The notes under the pieces: model-generated
Database searches by the model: none
Told to the model about the DNA's origin: nothing
Seen by the model: only the letters and a program-made list of their open reading frames with translations
Made by a program: the position numbers and the translations under genes
Shown: positions 28,123-39,944 of the stretch, in pieces
Position numbering within the stretch: position 1 is the stretch's first letter
Layout: each line of letters opens with the position of its first letter
Assembly (NCBI GenBank): GCA_013400155.1
Contig: VXBM01000546.1
Location: forward strand, 62,001 to 126,000
Source: Helopsaltes ochotensis
Lineage: Eukaryota > Chordata > Aves > Passeriformes > Locustellidae
DNA length: 64,000 nt
Reading direction: 5' to 3'

Positions 28123-28344
28123 CTTCCGCTGCGGCGGGGCCGCTGCTCGCCCGGCCCCCNNNNNNNNNNNNNNNNNNNNNNNNNNNNNNNNNNNNNNNNN
28201 NNNNNNNNNNNNNNNNNNNNNNNNNNNNNNNNNNNNNNNNNNNNNNNNNNNNNNNNNNNNNNNNNNNNNNNNNNCCCCCGGCTCCCCCGGCCGCCGCGGC
28301 ACCTGTTGCCAGGGAAACCCAGGTGTCTCCTCATCCGCGGCCAT
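28123..28344 (-). CDS. Probable first coding exon of an unrecognised gene, interrupted by gap
   Basis: On the minus strand an ATG at 28,344 sits in a fair initiation context (CCGGGG before it and G after it). The protein would begin MAADEETPGFPWQQVPRRP. After the 115-base gap the sequence resumes and the exon ends at ...CAGCGGAAG|GTAAGG, with the donor GT at 28,122-28,121; AAG|GTAAGG is close to the ideal vertebrate 5' splice site. With the gap taken at face value the span is 222 bases, exactly 74 codons, so the exon would end between codons, but gap sizes in assemblies are often estimates. The CpG island and the X-box inside the first codons support a real transcription start nearby. The next exon would lie to the left; I could not identify it. 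I do not recognise the protein. GC-rich islands give open frames by chance, so the case rests mainly on the donor and the ATG context. Confidence 0.45.
28160..28274. other. Assembly gap, 115 N
   Basis: A run of 115 unresolved bases inside the CpG island, flanked by C runs on both sides. GC-rich promoters are often lost in bird assemblies. The gap cuts through the probable first coding exon, so its true length and reading frame are unknown. Confidence 1.
28305..28318. promoter_or_regulatory. X-box motif, candidate RFX binding site
   Basis: GTTGCCAGGGAAAC fits the X-box pattern GYNRCC-N2-RGNAAC: half-site GTTGCC, two-base spacer AG, half-site GGAAAC. RFX factors bind this nearly palindromic site, and it is concentrated in promoters of genes for cilia and flagella. 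Here it lies in a CpG island and overlaps about codons 10-14 of the probable first exon on the minus strand. A single 14-base motif can arise by chance in 64 kb, but its position within the only strong promoter region makes it more credible. Confidence 0.55.
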
Positions 28345-28460
28345 CCCCGGCGCGGCGGAGGGGGCGAGGGGCGCGGGGGCGGCGGCGGAAATTTAACAGC
28401 AGCTTTTTAAACCTACGAGGGGCTGGGAGCGTGTCTTCGGGCAGGTTTGGGCACAATAAA

Positions 28461-28858
28461 CCCGCTCGTCTGTTAAGCTAGGGCCCGTTTCAGAAAGTAA
28501 TTGTGATTTGGGCAGGAACCGCCAGTTCCTGCGAGCCCGGAGAAGCTCCTGTGTCCTGGCCTTGCTATGCAGGATTCTGTGAAACAGGTGGAGAAATCAT
28601 GAGCGAATTCTCTTTGGCTTTCTGACAGTGGAGAGCGATGCCATTGCATTGACTGGTTCAGCAGCAGCTCTATCTAGTTCATGGGCATCCCAGTGTGGAG
28701 GAAAAGATCACAGAAATTATGCCACTCAAAAATTGCCTCCATTCCCTTTCACTGCACGACTGTTTTCCTTGCAATTAACAACTAGTCGGTTCCAGGAATT
28801 TGAGGGATGCTGTGTATTAAGGTAATTGCAGCTAGCTGGCTTGCCAGCACCCACTCAC
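28461..28858. other. Right shoulder of the CpG island
   Basis: Base composition returns to normal. A donor-like ACAG|GTGGAG lies on the plus strand near 28,588, so a rightward noncoding transcript from the island is possible, but nothing else supports it. Confidence 0.4.
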
Positions 28859-29003
28859 CCTTAAGGCTGATCCTTTGTGCCACTCTTGGCTCTCTCTGAC
28901 TGAAGACTTCTCCTTTGCATCTTTCTTTTGCAGCAAAAGGGTGGGTCTCTCCATTCGGATCCTTGTGGTATTCCTTTATTTCCAAAATCCTGCAGTACTC
29001 TGC
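28859..29003 (-). other. Candidate exon with good splice signals, minus strand
   Basis: On the minus strand an acceptor ATTTTAGTTTACAG (ending at 29,004) and a strong donor TTAAGG|GTGAGT (GT at 28,858-28,857) bound 145 bases. One frame is open for all 48 codons and yields a hydrophilic peptide, including EIKEYHKDPNGET and FSQREPRVAQRISLK, that looks more protein-like than most of this window. It lies just upstream (in the minus direction) of the CpG island, so it would belong to an alternative upstream start of the same gene, to another minus-strand gene, or to neither. Its end phase does not join cleanly to the ATG exon. I do not recognise the peptide. Confidence 0.25.
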
Positions 29004-31236
29004 CTGTAAACTAAAATAGTGTCTTACAATAAAAGTAAAAATTATTTGACAATTTCTGATTTATATTTATTACAATTAGTATTCTTAAAAGCACTAACAC
29101 ACTTGAAATTAACTTTTCCTACCGAAGGAGAAGTTTGGAGTTGCTTTATATACTTCCTACTTCAAAAAACAAAAATGAGACATGTCTGTATATGTTTTGG
29201 ATGTTAATAAGCAAGAAATTTCTGTGATTTTATTCCATTTAATATATCAAGACCTGACAGACAGATGGATAGCCTCTGCACAGGCTATGTCCTGGCGCTG
29301 GGGGCCCAGAAGTAGTTGTTACAATCCCATATTCTTCTGCCAACAGTACTGGGGAGAACCCAACACTCTGGGCAATAGTGTGTTCTGTCCCATAGACCTT
29401 TTAATCCCATAAAAAGTCACCAGACAGTGGTTGGCACTCCCTTATCTCAGGAAAATCGCATCTGGTTTCGGCCTGTGTGCCCTCTCTCCCACATGGCTGG
29501 GCTGGAGTCTCTTCTGAAGCTCCAAACCAATCCTATCCTAAAAAAAACTTCTTGTAGAGGCACTGCTGCTGTTGTCTTAGAAGGGAAGAAATGTGGTCAA
29601 ATTAGAGAGATAAGGATATTTTGTTTCCAGATATATCCTCCTGCAGCAGTTGCTATGGTTTTGCACATTCTGAAGTTGTTTTGCTGCATCAGCACTAAAA
29701 ACTGTCATAAAACATCAAAGGCATCAGCTGAACAAGAGGCAACTCAGTACCCGTGCTGTGTACTAGTTTCAGTTTCTGTGTCAAGCTATGCCACAGGTAG
29801 AAGTTTTCGGAGTCTATCAGATCTTCAGACCCCCTGCACACTGACCCACAAGGCAAGGTCCTGTATTTTTCCCTTGTTTGAGCAATACTAAAAGCTCTCT
29901 TGTGAATTAGAACACATGCTATGTGTAGCATGTGCACTGATAAATGATCAGTAATTCCTTCTTCCTCACTTCTTTGCATAATTATTTCACCTTTCTTACA
30001 TACACTGTTAGACATGAATCTTCAGTTAAATAAATACCCCTGAGAACATGAAGTGCCCTTAGTGAGCTTGGGGGCAGTTACAACCCATCCTCTTCAGGCA
30101 TTCAAGTTACTGAGCGAAAAAAGAGGAGCTTTATTTACTGTTGTGGCAACTATCTTTCCAGAATATAAGTTTGCCTTTCTTCTCTCTGTTGTTGTTTCTT
30201 GACAGGCTTTTAAAAAATGCACATGGAGGGGGGGCGAAAAACCAAACTCAAAGTTTTCCCTCAGTTCAGTGAAACTGCAATGGGTGTTGTTCATTTGCAG
30301 AAATACCTGACATAACTTAATTCTGAAGAATAAAAAAAAAAACCAAGAGTAACTTCAGGGATTTTTTTTCCTAATGCTTTTTGGCCATGACTACTGCGAA
30401 GTTCATGAGACTTGTGTATGTGTAATGCCAGAGAAATGGTGCATTTTTAAGGTACAAATCTGTCACCTCACATGAACTCACAGTTCATGACATGAATAAG
30501 GACAGGAGTAAAATGAAGATTAAAAGGGGTATGAGAAGAACTAATAGCAGTTTTTTAATATGTTGATTCTTTGTGGCTGGTGTTCAGATGACAGCTGACC
30601 TTATAAAATGTACCAGTAGTAAATACTTTCACCTGCCATTTTGTCTCGCATACAACAACAGCACCAAGTCTGAAGTACTTTTAATCAGGGTACCTGCAGA
30701 ACATCACAAGATTTAGATAATTTGGTCTTTTGTCACATGCATTCTTTCATTTCTCTCATACAAGAAGGATTCAATTAACTGAGTCATAGCAAAGAAACCA
30801 TGCAGAATTTTGTCAGAAGGGTTATATGCAAAAACTACGTGCTATTTCGCTGGAAACCAATGGCACCAGTCCAGTAACTAACATATGCTATGGCGACGGT
30901 GACACCACATGGGAGTGATGGGCTGGGCTGCAGGGTGAAAGGAAGTGCTAAGCACAGGGTACACGGTAGACGGAGGGAGCTATTCCAGGTTTATCCTCCC
31001 AGTGCTATTTTTAAGTTTTTAGATTAAATCTGATCTCGGTACAGTCCTTCTTTCCACACATTTGGGAGTCAGCACAGCACACGCACATGGAAAATACTTT
31101 CAGTTCAGTTACAGCGTGAACAAGCTGAGCAGGAGGGACTCACGGCAAGATTGCCATCCAAATCGCCATCTGCCCAAGGGAAGGGACAGCATGTAGTTGC
31201 ACTATTCCTGGAGCAAAGAAAGGACCAGGTAGTTAC
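29004..31236. other. Single-copy sequence, no gene recognised
   Basis: Mixed composition with several open frames of 76-154 codons (the longest on plus at 29,427-29,891) that lack any recognisable similarity or splice support. No repeats recognised. Confidence 0.45.
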
Positions 31237-31445
31237 CGAGTCTTCCTTGCTCTCTGCAGAAAGTTGGTAGAGCCCACCTCAAGAGGTTTGTTCCTGCACT
31301 GGCTGCTCATGCTCCCAGTGGCTTTAGCAAAGAGACAGGCAAACTTCTTGTGTCCTTGCCTCAAAGTTTCTTTATTGCAAATCCACAAATTTTGGAATGT
31401 GGAGGAAAGAAACAATGACAAATACAGGACTAAAAATGTGGTACC
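31237..31445 (-). other. Weak candidate exon, minus strand
   Basis: A very good acceptor (CTTCTCTTTCTCCTGTTTCAG, cut after 31,446 on the minus strand) opens 209 bases that end at an acceptable donor ACTCG|GTAACT (GT at 31,236-31,235). One frame is open throughout: a hydrophobic first third followed by a basic stretch with several Lys and Cys. It also contains an AATAAAG sequence on the minus strand, so part of it could instead be a decayed LTR with a polyadenylation signal. I do not recognise the peptide. Confidence 0.2.
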
Positions 31446-34264
31446 CTGAAACAGGAGAAAGAGAAGGTAGGACAAGAATATATTTCTCCTTTTACACCTA
31501 TGTTTTGTCCAAGCCTACATCTTCTGAGGACATTCACAGGCCAGCCCTATTTTTTACTGTTTACCATGACACCTTCACCAGTTCCTTCAAGTAACAGAGT
31601 ACTTAGGATAAATGTCAGACCTGAATTATGGAAAAAGTAGTCTGAACATCTATTCTTTACATAGACGAAGGCCTTTATAAAAATTATTTGGCCACTTAAC
31701 AGTGGAATTGGACCATCAAAGTGGAAACTCCTGCAGCTTGTTTTCTGAAATGAATGATCTGTCTACAAAGAGAAGTTCACAGAGCAAGCCCCTAAGACTC
31801 CAAAAGGGAAAGGCTATTTAGTTACTCAGTGTAATCTCTACCAAAAGCTTTGTCTTATCCCACAGGTGTAAAATAACAGCATCTGATTTGAAACCATCCG
31901 TAGAGCTGCTAAGTAAACATATAAAAACCTAAAACTGTAACTAAAACTGCTGCCAATTGTTAGCTGTTGCCAGTGAAAATTAAGGTGTAGGAAAAGTCAA
32001 GAAAAGGTAATTTCATTCCTTACTTTGTCTCCTGGCTCTCAGCTGCTTTTACTCCAGAAGTAGTCAGACCGCAGAAGCTGTTCAGTTTCTTACTATGTTA
32101 AGAAGCTGGCCTAAAAGGCAGAGACAGACAGTTTATTCCAGAGAAGCCCCTTCCTCTCCAGCATGTCCATGAGACTCCCTATCTTTCATGGGGGCATAGA
32201 GAATTGCTCCTGCAGAGCTGCCCAGATCAACAGGATTCCACTCTGCCATGGTTCAGAAACTGGGGAGCAGCTATTTACAGCAATGCTCTCTCTCCCTGCT
32301 GTCAGAGAAGCATGAAGAGCTCATAGGAGAGCTGAGCACTGAGTCTGACATTTACACACTAAGAGCAAGGCCAGCTGCAAAGTCTACAAGCATAAAACTT
32401 TCATTCAGTTTCCAAATGTTCTGCTTCACAGAAGTCAAAAGTTCCCACTGGTCCCTCAGGACCTTACCTGGGATCAGAAAATAATTTTATCTAGCACAGA
32501 AGACAGCTGGATCTTACCATGATCAGATTTGGCATGTTCCTGGAGGTTGGTAATTCACTGGACAATATCACCAATATGTTGGGTTTGCTTCTCTGCAACA
32601 TGGATGCATAATTTAAGACAGTGAGATGAAACTTTGCACAGAGAATTTTACTTGCTTTATTCCTACCTCAGTTGCAGTCAGTCAGTCCTTTTATATCTGT
32701 GTATAGCACTTAATCCATATTGCAAAAACTCATGTACCATGTTATATTGCTGCAAAGAGCCTCTGCCAGTTTCAGATCAGTCACCTCTGTCAAGTCCCAT
32801 AGGATAAATTGGCCTGTAAAATCTATTCAAAATAGGTTTTTTACCCTGGATGGCCACACATGATCTAACTTCCATCACCCGCCAGGTGCCAGGGGAAGAG
32901 TAACTGATGTGGAGAAAGGCTGTTGGAAATGGCATTCCTGCCTGTGTCATACCAGCTGCTGAACTTCTGCTCTTTTGTTATCTGAATCTGCACTTGCAAT
33001 GCCTGCCTGGACAGCCTCTTATTTTAATTGCTATTACTTTCAATTACATTAATCTGGGGGAGGGAACTTAGAGTTAAAGCAGCATATCTTATGTTTATAG
33101 AAATGATAATCATGTTCAGAGAGCAGATTAAAAGGGTTCTCATAATGATGGCAGTGAAGGCAGAAGATAGAGCTTTCATTTCCATAAAGCATTAAGCAAA
33201 CCCTACTTTACTGCCAACACAATCTGCTTCTGGCTCTAACTATTTATGTTTATTTTTATGTATTTATTATGTGTTTGTCCCCTGCTGTCAAGGAGACAGG
33301 CTTCTGCTCCTTACCTTTCAGGAATGCATAAATCCTGGTGATTGGTTACTGTATGGGGAGGGAACAGAGCAAGAGGAATACAAACTGCAGCAACCTAGTG
33401 CAATGTAAATCCTGGGAACAAGCTGAACTAGACAGAGATGGAATCTGGGAACTGTTCTTAATCCTGACAATTACAAGCAATGAGAGCGCACAGAACCCAA
33501 AATAACACTCCTGGGTAATAGCAGACTTTTTTCATTTTTCTCCAAGTGCATATTTTATTACTGCATCCCAGGTTGGGGTTTTGAAACAACAAAATACAAG
33601 TTGATGCAGAGTTAATTCTCGTTTCTGCTGCTGGCCCCAAAAAAGCAGGTGTCGTCATGGGCTGTTGGCTGCCTCCTCCCGTGCACAGAGCACAGTGATT
33701 AGAACAGCATGAAAAGCCCGGTGAAGCCACCAGAGCTGGCACGGGGCAGTGTGCCTAACAGAAAAGCAGTGGGGGAAGTAGTCGCTTGATGGATGATGTC
33801 GCTGTAAATAAGCCTTAGGTTAGCCCAGAAAAATTCAGTTAAAACCTTACTTTTTTTCTTGTTTGCTCAGTTGCCAAATTTGCTGAAGCTCTACTGGCTG
33901 TATGACTAATCGTGCCTGTTAGTATTTCCCCCCATGATGAACCTAAGTAAAGTTACATTCAGAACACTCATTACAAACCCAAAGCACTGAAGGAAAAGAC
34001 AAGGATCGTATATTCTGAAATTTCCTGTTCCTGTCCAACTGAACTTTATCATCTTCTAAACCCTATGAATGCCTTAACTTTTAAGTTATTTTTAATGACG
34101 TGAGAGTTTAATCCTTTCCTTGCTGGTTCATCATAGGGACCTCAGTGATCCAATCAGATGTTGTGGGAAGTGAATGGATCAGGTAACAAATGAGCTCTAG
34201 TAACAGAAATTTAAATGTCTCCCCCACTCCATGCCTCCTTTCCACAGCCTCCATAGCAACCATG

Positions 34265-34296
34265 TTTTTGAGAATCTTTGCAAAGATTCTCAAAAA
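34265..34296. repeat. Perfect 32-bp palindrome without spacer
   Basis: The arm TTTTTGAGAATCTTTG is followed at once by its exact reverse complement CAAAGATTCTCAAAAA. There is no loop, so it could extrude a cruciform or, in RNA, a 16-bp stem with little loop. It is not part of any repeat I recognise. Confidence 0.97.
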
Positions 34297-36041
34297 TTCA
34301 GTCTCCAGGGGAAAGTAAACCCCTAAAATCACATTAAAAATCTGAAGCAGGAAAACCAGAGAATTCTTGCACAAAGCACAAGAGGGAAACATCACAAAAT
34401 CTGAACCTCCAAGTCACACATCAATTCCAATTTTACAGTTTTCAATTCCATCAGTGCCAGTTTTCAGCATCATTATAGCCTTGTGATGCCTTTAAAAACT
34501 AGGAGGGAGGGAGGGCTTTTCAGTACAGGTCTACTGAAACCTGTGTCTAATGATAATTTAAAGTAATTTATAACCCATAAAGCACTCACAGCAAGGACAG
34601 TATCACAGTATCTAGTGATATTTATGAATTTGCAGGTCCCATTTCTATTAATATGAATAATATGCAGATTATTAATGACATAAAATAGTGTTTATTGTTC
34701 ATCTTTTATTAAAAATACTAAGCAAGCAATCTGCAACCTACTGACATCTGGAATTATGGTTTGTGTTATCTGCAGATTTTGCTTTGTTTGCACAGGATAG
34801 GTCAGATAGTAAGTGGTTTATGGTGCTCTTTAACATACAACTATGGCATGAATAGGCTGAAAAGACAGATGCTAGGCAAGTCAGCAGTTTACTGATTTGA
34901 CATTCACTGCATTTGCAAGGTTAACACAACTTCTGTCCTGAACAAAAAGAAATCAGGGGCTTCTACATTCCCCACTGAACCATGTGAGTGCTGGTGGTAG
35001 CAAGGAATAAGGGCACTGCTGTCACACAAGAACCTGCATTATGGCAGAGAAAAAGCCCAAAGGGTAAATATAAAATTCGCTGCTTTCTGAGGCAGCATTT
35101 GTGCAAAATGTATATATGCATAAATACTTCTAAAAATTGTTTCATTTAGGGAAAAATGTGGTGGTTACAGAAAAGCAAGCATCAAACTTTCTTTAAAAAT
35201 AAATTATAGTATCAAGCCTAAATTAGCAAATCTGCCACTGCTGTGTAATATCCTCCTGAACCTAAATGTGTTATGAGAGGTCTTTTATATAGAAGGAATG
35301 CCATAAATGAACACAAAAAACAAGGAATCTGATGTGGAGTAAGGTACTTAAGCCATGCAGAGGGGAGATTTGAAACCAGGTCTGTGTAAACCAGGTAAAT
35401 ATTAACAAATTCATCACTAGAGTATCAGGCAGTGTCAAGGCACACTTCCTACATTTATATTCTCTCTTTTACAAAGTACAGCAGCAACACTTTGACTCCA
35501 TTTTGCTCGAATGTAATTTCTGGCACTGTATGTTGTCTAGTGTGTCTGCTGGCATTTTGTTTTGGATCTCTCTAGATCCACACCACAGCAGCAGCAGCAT
35601 TAGCCTCATGATATAGTGCTGCAATCCCTACAACTGTGTATCATTAGTGGGAAATCATTTTAATACTCTTGTAAACACCATCAGGGAGCCAGGAGACTAT
35701 TTGTATTTGTTTTACTGTCGCAGACTAAACTGCCTTATTCCAACCCTGTCCATCAAATTAGTGCTGGACCAGGTTCAAAGCACTCTAAACCTGCCAACTC
35801 CAGTCCGGCGTGAACTTTATTAGAACCAGGCAACCATTTTCCAGTGCAGACACTGCAAACATATCAGTTGCAAATACATGTATTGATGAGGTGCCCTTGC
35901 TCCATCATACAGAAGGCTGATATCCCCATGTTGGAGGCACAGCTCCAAAGGTTTTATTACAGGTTTTGTACTTCACATTGGCAGAACTTTTGATTTTCCC
36001 CACATGGAGAAAATGTAGGTGTATAAAATATTGTACAATCT

Positions 36042-36075
36042 TCTTACATAAAATATCCTACATTTTTATGTAAGA
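36042..36075. repeat. Perfect 12-bp inverted repeat with 10-base loop
   Basis: Arms TCTTACATAAAA and TTTTATGTAAGA match exactly as reverse complements, separated by TATCCTACAT. It is AT-rich and could form a hairpin. No neighbouring element gives it a role. Confidence 0.95.
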
Positions 36076-39000
36076 ATCTAGTCTATATTTAGTCCAAAGT
36101 CTTCCCCTCTGAGGTAGCTCTTGGTCTTAACCCAAGAAGAAGGAGAAATCTTGGCAGAGTGTTGGAAGAGAGATTTTCTGACCTAGTCACTGGAAGAGAT
36201 GGTATGATTTTTAGATAAAATTATACTTTTCTTTCAAAAAGACTGAATATCTATTTCAGCCCACCACAGTTAACTATAAAATACAAAACTGTTAACCAAA
36301 ACAGGTTTGCTGAGAGGGGTTTTCAAGCTTTAGGTAGGTGGGAGGAACAGCAGGTGACCTAGGAGCTGAAAACACCGTCCCACAGAGCCACCAGGATAAA
36401 GTTTGCTGGGCAAAATGGGGTGGCACTAATAGCTGCAGAGCACCTGAGAGGGTGTGCTGCAGTGGTGGTGTACCTCAGTCTGCCACACCAGCTCTTCCTT
36501 TAGCCACTGCTGCTGGAAGTTCAGAAGGAACCCCATCTGCCCAGTCAAAGGCCAGATCTATATTAAAAATATTTGCCAGAAAGACATGCAGTCACAGGGA
36601 ACAGGAAGACACAAAGGTGATTAATGCATTTTTTTCAATGCTGAAAAAGTGCCTGTGGGCAGTTCCCAGAAGCAATGCTGCTAACAAGAGAAATTCTGAG
36701 TGACAGCACACTCCAGCACATTTCTTTTAGCCCTCATTTTTGATCTTTTTTGTTCACTTTCTGTCAACAGCAAAGTGTTCAAAGCTAAGCTCCACTGCTC
36801 ACGGAAAGCAAGATGTTAGCTCACCTCTCAGCTGCAATCAGAATTTGAATTGTATGTTTAATAAATTGGGGTTGCAATGGTTAGTTACAAGAGCTAACAA
36901 AAGTATCTCTTAGGATTTGCGTAGCAATCCTATACAGGAGGAGCTTCCAAGTACAGCTATCAAATATTCACAAGTGTTTGTAACCTTTCCACTTGCGTCC
37001 AGATGCTCTCCCCTGTACCATGCTGTGCAGGAACTGCCACTGAAATCAGCACAATTCCCAACAGAAAATGCTACTCAGCTTGAGTAAAGGTGACAGAATC
37101 GAACCCTTGGAGGGGGAGGATGAGAAAACCCAGTATTAGTTTGAATAATTAATGTATCTGAGAATATCCTAATCTCCTTATGAAGAGAGAGGCAAAATCT
37201 AAATACATAATTCATGATGAATTATTCAGTCAGCTGTGAATGAATTATCCTGGGAATATTTCGCTGGCTTTTAAAACTTCTTTCTTAGAACAAATATATC
37301 TGGCTTGGGAAAAACATCCCCTTTAGTGGCCAACCACATTTTCAAACTAGTCTGTCAGCCAAAGATAAATTTAAAATGTTTCCTAGCATTTATATCTACT
37401 GTAGCATCATCTAGGAATCCAAGCAATACATTTGCATCATAGTAGCATCATGCAGGAATCCCGGTAATAGCTTCTCATTATCTTCAGTGCAGTACAGACA
37501 AAGATGTGACTATAATGTTGTTAGACTCAAATGAAAGTGCAAATGTATTCTAACACCGTGAGGTTTTATGAGACCAAATCTCAAATTCTGGAAAGAAGGA
37601 CTAATTGTTGACTAAGCATATGATTGTATATGCACACCTTCAAGACCATCTCCATGAAAAGTAGTGTGTTTTCAATGTCACACCTGCCATTGAAGTGAAG
37701 TGAGACAGAATTTTTCCTAGCACTCCTTCACTAAGCCCTACAGCCAAAACCTCAGAAGCTCAAGGGAAGGATGCATCTATGAATAAACCAGATAGCTGGA
37801 TTTCACTTTCTGAGCTCTGAAATCTGTGGAGTGCAATACTCACTAATTTTTTTTTTTTTCTCAGAGATTTGTATAGTTAAAATTATCAGGGTAGGATACA
37901 TTTAATATATTCATTCATAACAAAACAAGCCCACTCCGAAATCATCAAAGACATCAGATCAGGCAACTTGAGTTTCTCTATTCTTTGCATCCCTCTGCTT
38001 TTTTCTTTGGTAGGACAGTTCACAGAAAACATTGAGTCCCTAGCAGAATATAAAAGGGTAACCCAGTGGATGTAGCAGCTTCTCCTTTGCTTATTCGAAT
38101 GCAAAGAAAGGCCCATGAGATGGACAAGTGGGAATGTCAGATGTTTAAAACTCTTACAAAAAACACCCAAGAGCAAAACCTTAGTACCACAACGCCACAA
38201 GAAAAGTGTCACCAAGCTCAAAAAAACCAAACAAGCTGGAAAAAACTTCTTAACCTTTTAAGCCAAGACAGAACGAGGAAAAAGGGAGGATAAGAACTGA
38301 CAACACAAATAGAAAATGGAAAATAGTTATGACAGATCTCAAGCTTCAGTGAGAAACTCTGCTCTGTCTCAGCAGGGGGACCTTTTGAATCACATTTGTG
38401 ATTCTTATTTCACTTATTTGAGGTCTATTTTTCTTTAAATCCTGTGTTCATTCCTGGGTATTTTCTCTCTCTTAATTAAACCTTCACATCAGACTTTTAT
38501 TAAGATAGAGGCAAAGCCTGTACCTTCCTCATTCTCTCAAGGTTATCTTCTGAAATAGGATTGAATTCTTTTAATGGAAAGAGAGGGGGGAGAGAACTGC
38601 TAAACCTATGGGAAAGTTGTAATTCCACAGTTATTTCTAAGAATACAAAAGATTGTTGTATCTTGTATCTGGACAATCCAATTAGCTTAATGTCTGGGAA
38701 TTAAGCAGGCTGCTGATCATGTTGGAGAACTGACCTATTTCAATGGAAAACTGTTGTATTTGCACAGCAGTCTCACTTCAGCTCGGTAGCCGAGTCTCCA
38801 GAATCATCCTGAAATTAATCATAGGCCATCACTGATCAAAGAAGGAATGGTAACTTGTTATTTAAAATCACAGGCACTATAGTGTACCTGTTCACTGACT
38901 GGTATGCACTACTGAAGTTGGTATGTGGTCATATTTTCATATGTGTATCCCCAGCTGCTGAATTCACAGGTTTGTTTTCTAAACAAGTAATTAGCTTATG

Positions 39001-39944
39001 ACCTCCAGATCCATAAAATATTTATAAAGTTTTTCCATTTCAGAGCATGAAAAGAAGTCTTGTTGGTTTGAAAATTTTCAATAAATACATATCTCAAAAG
39101 CAAATTTCACTCCCCTTTCCCTTTCTTTTTTCATCCTTGAATGACATGGAGTTCCACAGTGTTACTGAGTGTTATCACAGCTTGGGAACTGTATTTTGGA
39201 GGGGGCTTTTTTTCCTGTGTTTGGTTTGCCTCTCTAGTTCACTTCACACTTTGGAGTATTTCCATATTTCCAGCTGCAGCAAGAACAGAACCATGCAAAG
39301 CTGGTTCCCTTCTGCCACCCTCTGTGAGTGCTTTTCCTGTCAGCAAAGGTACCAGAGCTCTGGACTCCCCAGGGTGTCAAATACTTCCATGGATGGCCAC
39401 AGCTTCAGCCACAGCCCATCCCCCTCAGAGAAGGGATAAAGAGCCAAAGAAAGTTATTGGCTATGCTGGGACAGCACCATACACAGCATAGGGGCTCTCT
39501 CACTGAGAAACATTGCTCTCTTCTTCCTTTCTTAAGTGTAGTTTATGGTGCTTAAAACATTTGCATTTACCTCTACAAGCCCTCCTGATACTCTTTTAAT
39601 CAGTGACAACAGAAGTGGAAACTACAGGGAAGTAAATCTTCTTCAGCAAGAATTAGTTAAATGTTTGGTAAAGAAAGTTTCAGAGTTTCAGAGGTGGGAA
39701 TTTTTTGGGTCACCTTCACATTTTATTTTCATTCTTAAACTTCATGTTGATCTCCTTCTAGACAAGATGATTATTGTACAGAAGACCTTTATAAGTCTCA
39801 GAAGTGTGCATGCTTTAAAAAGAAAATAAAGAAAAAGAAGAAGAAAATTTTACAAATCAGAAAACATAAACAAAATTAAGTGATGTTTGGAAAATAAGTC
39901 CTATAGCAACATATCATGCATAGCATTTGACACTCACACATGAC

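Larger units (their letters stand above)
27300..28460. promoter_or_regulatory. CpG island, probable gene promoter
   Basis: GC content and CpG density rise abruptly at about 27.3 kb and fall again after about 28.46 kb, within an otherwise AT-rich, CpG-poor window. CG dinucleotides are very frequent, especially from 27,330 to 28,140 and from 28,275 to 28,440. Unmethylated islands of this length mark the 5' ends of vertebrate genes. A probable minus-strand start codon, splice donor and X-box lie in its right half, and a weak TATA-like TTTAAAAA (minus strand, 28,404-28,411) lies about 60 bases upstream of the ATG. The open frames of 60-258 codons covering the island on both strands are expected from its GC content and are not called as genes. 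It may also drive a transcript to the right. Confidence 0.85.
31446..39944. other. Long single-copy stretch with two inverted repeats
   Basis: About 8.5 kb without a recognised gene or mobile element. Two perfect inverted repeats (34.27 and 36.04 kb) are listed separately. The open frames here (up to 130 codons at 39,047-39,439 on plus) have no recognisable similarity. Confidence 0.5.

Noticed and set aside
27568..28344. A 258-codon minus-strand open frame across the CpG island and the gap
   Set aside because: Its length depends on the N run and on GC-rich sequence with few stops. Only the part up to the splice donor at 28,123 is kept, as a probable first exon.
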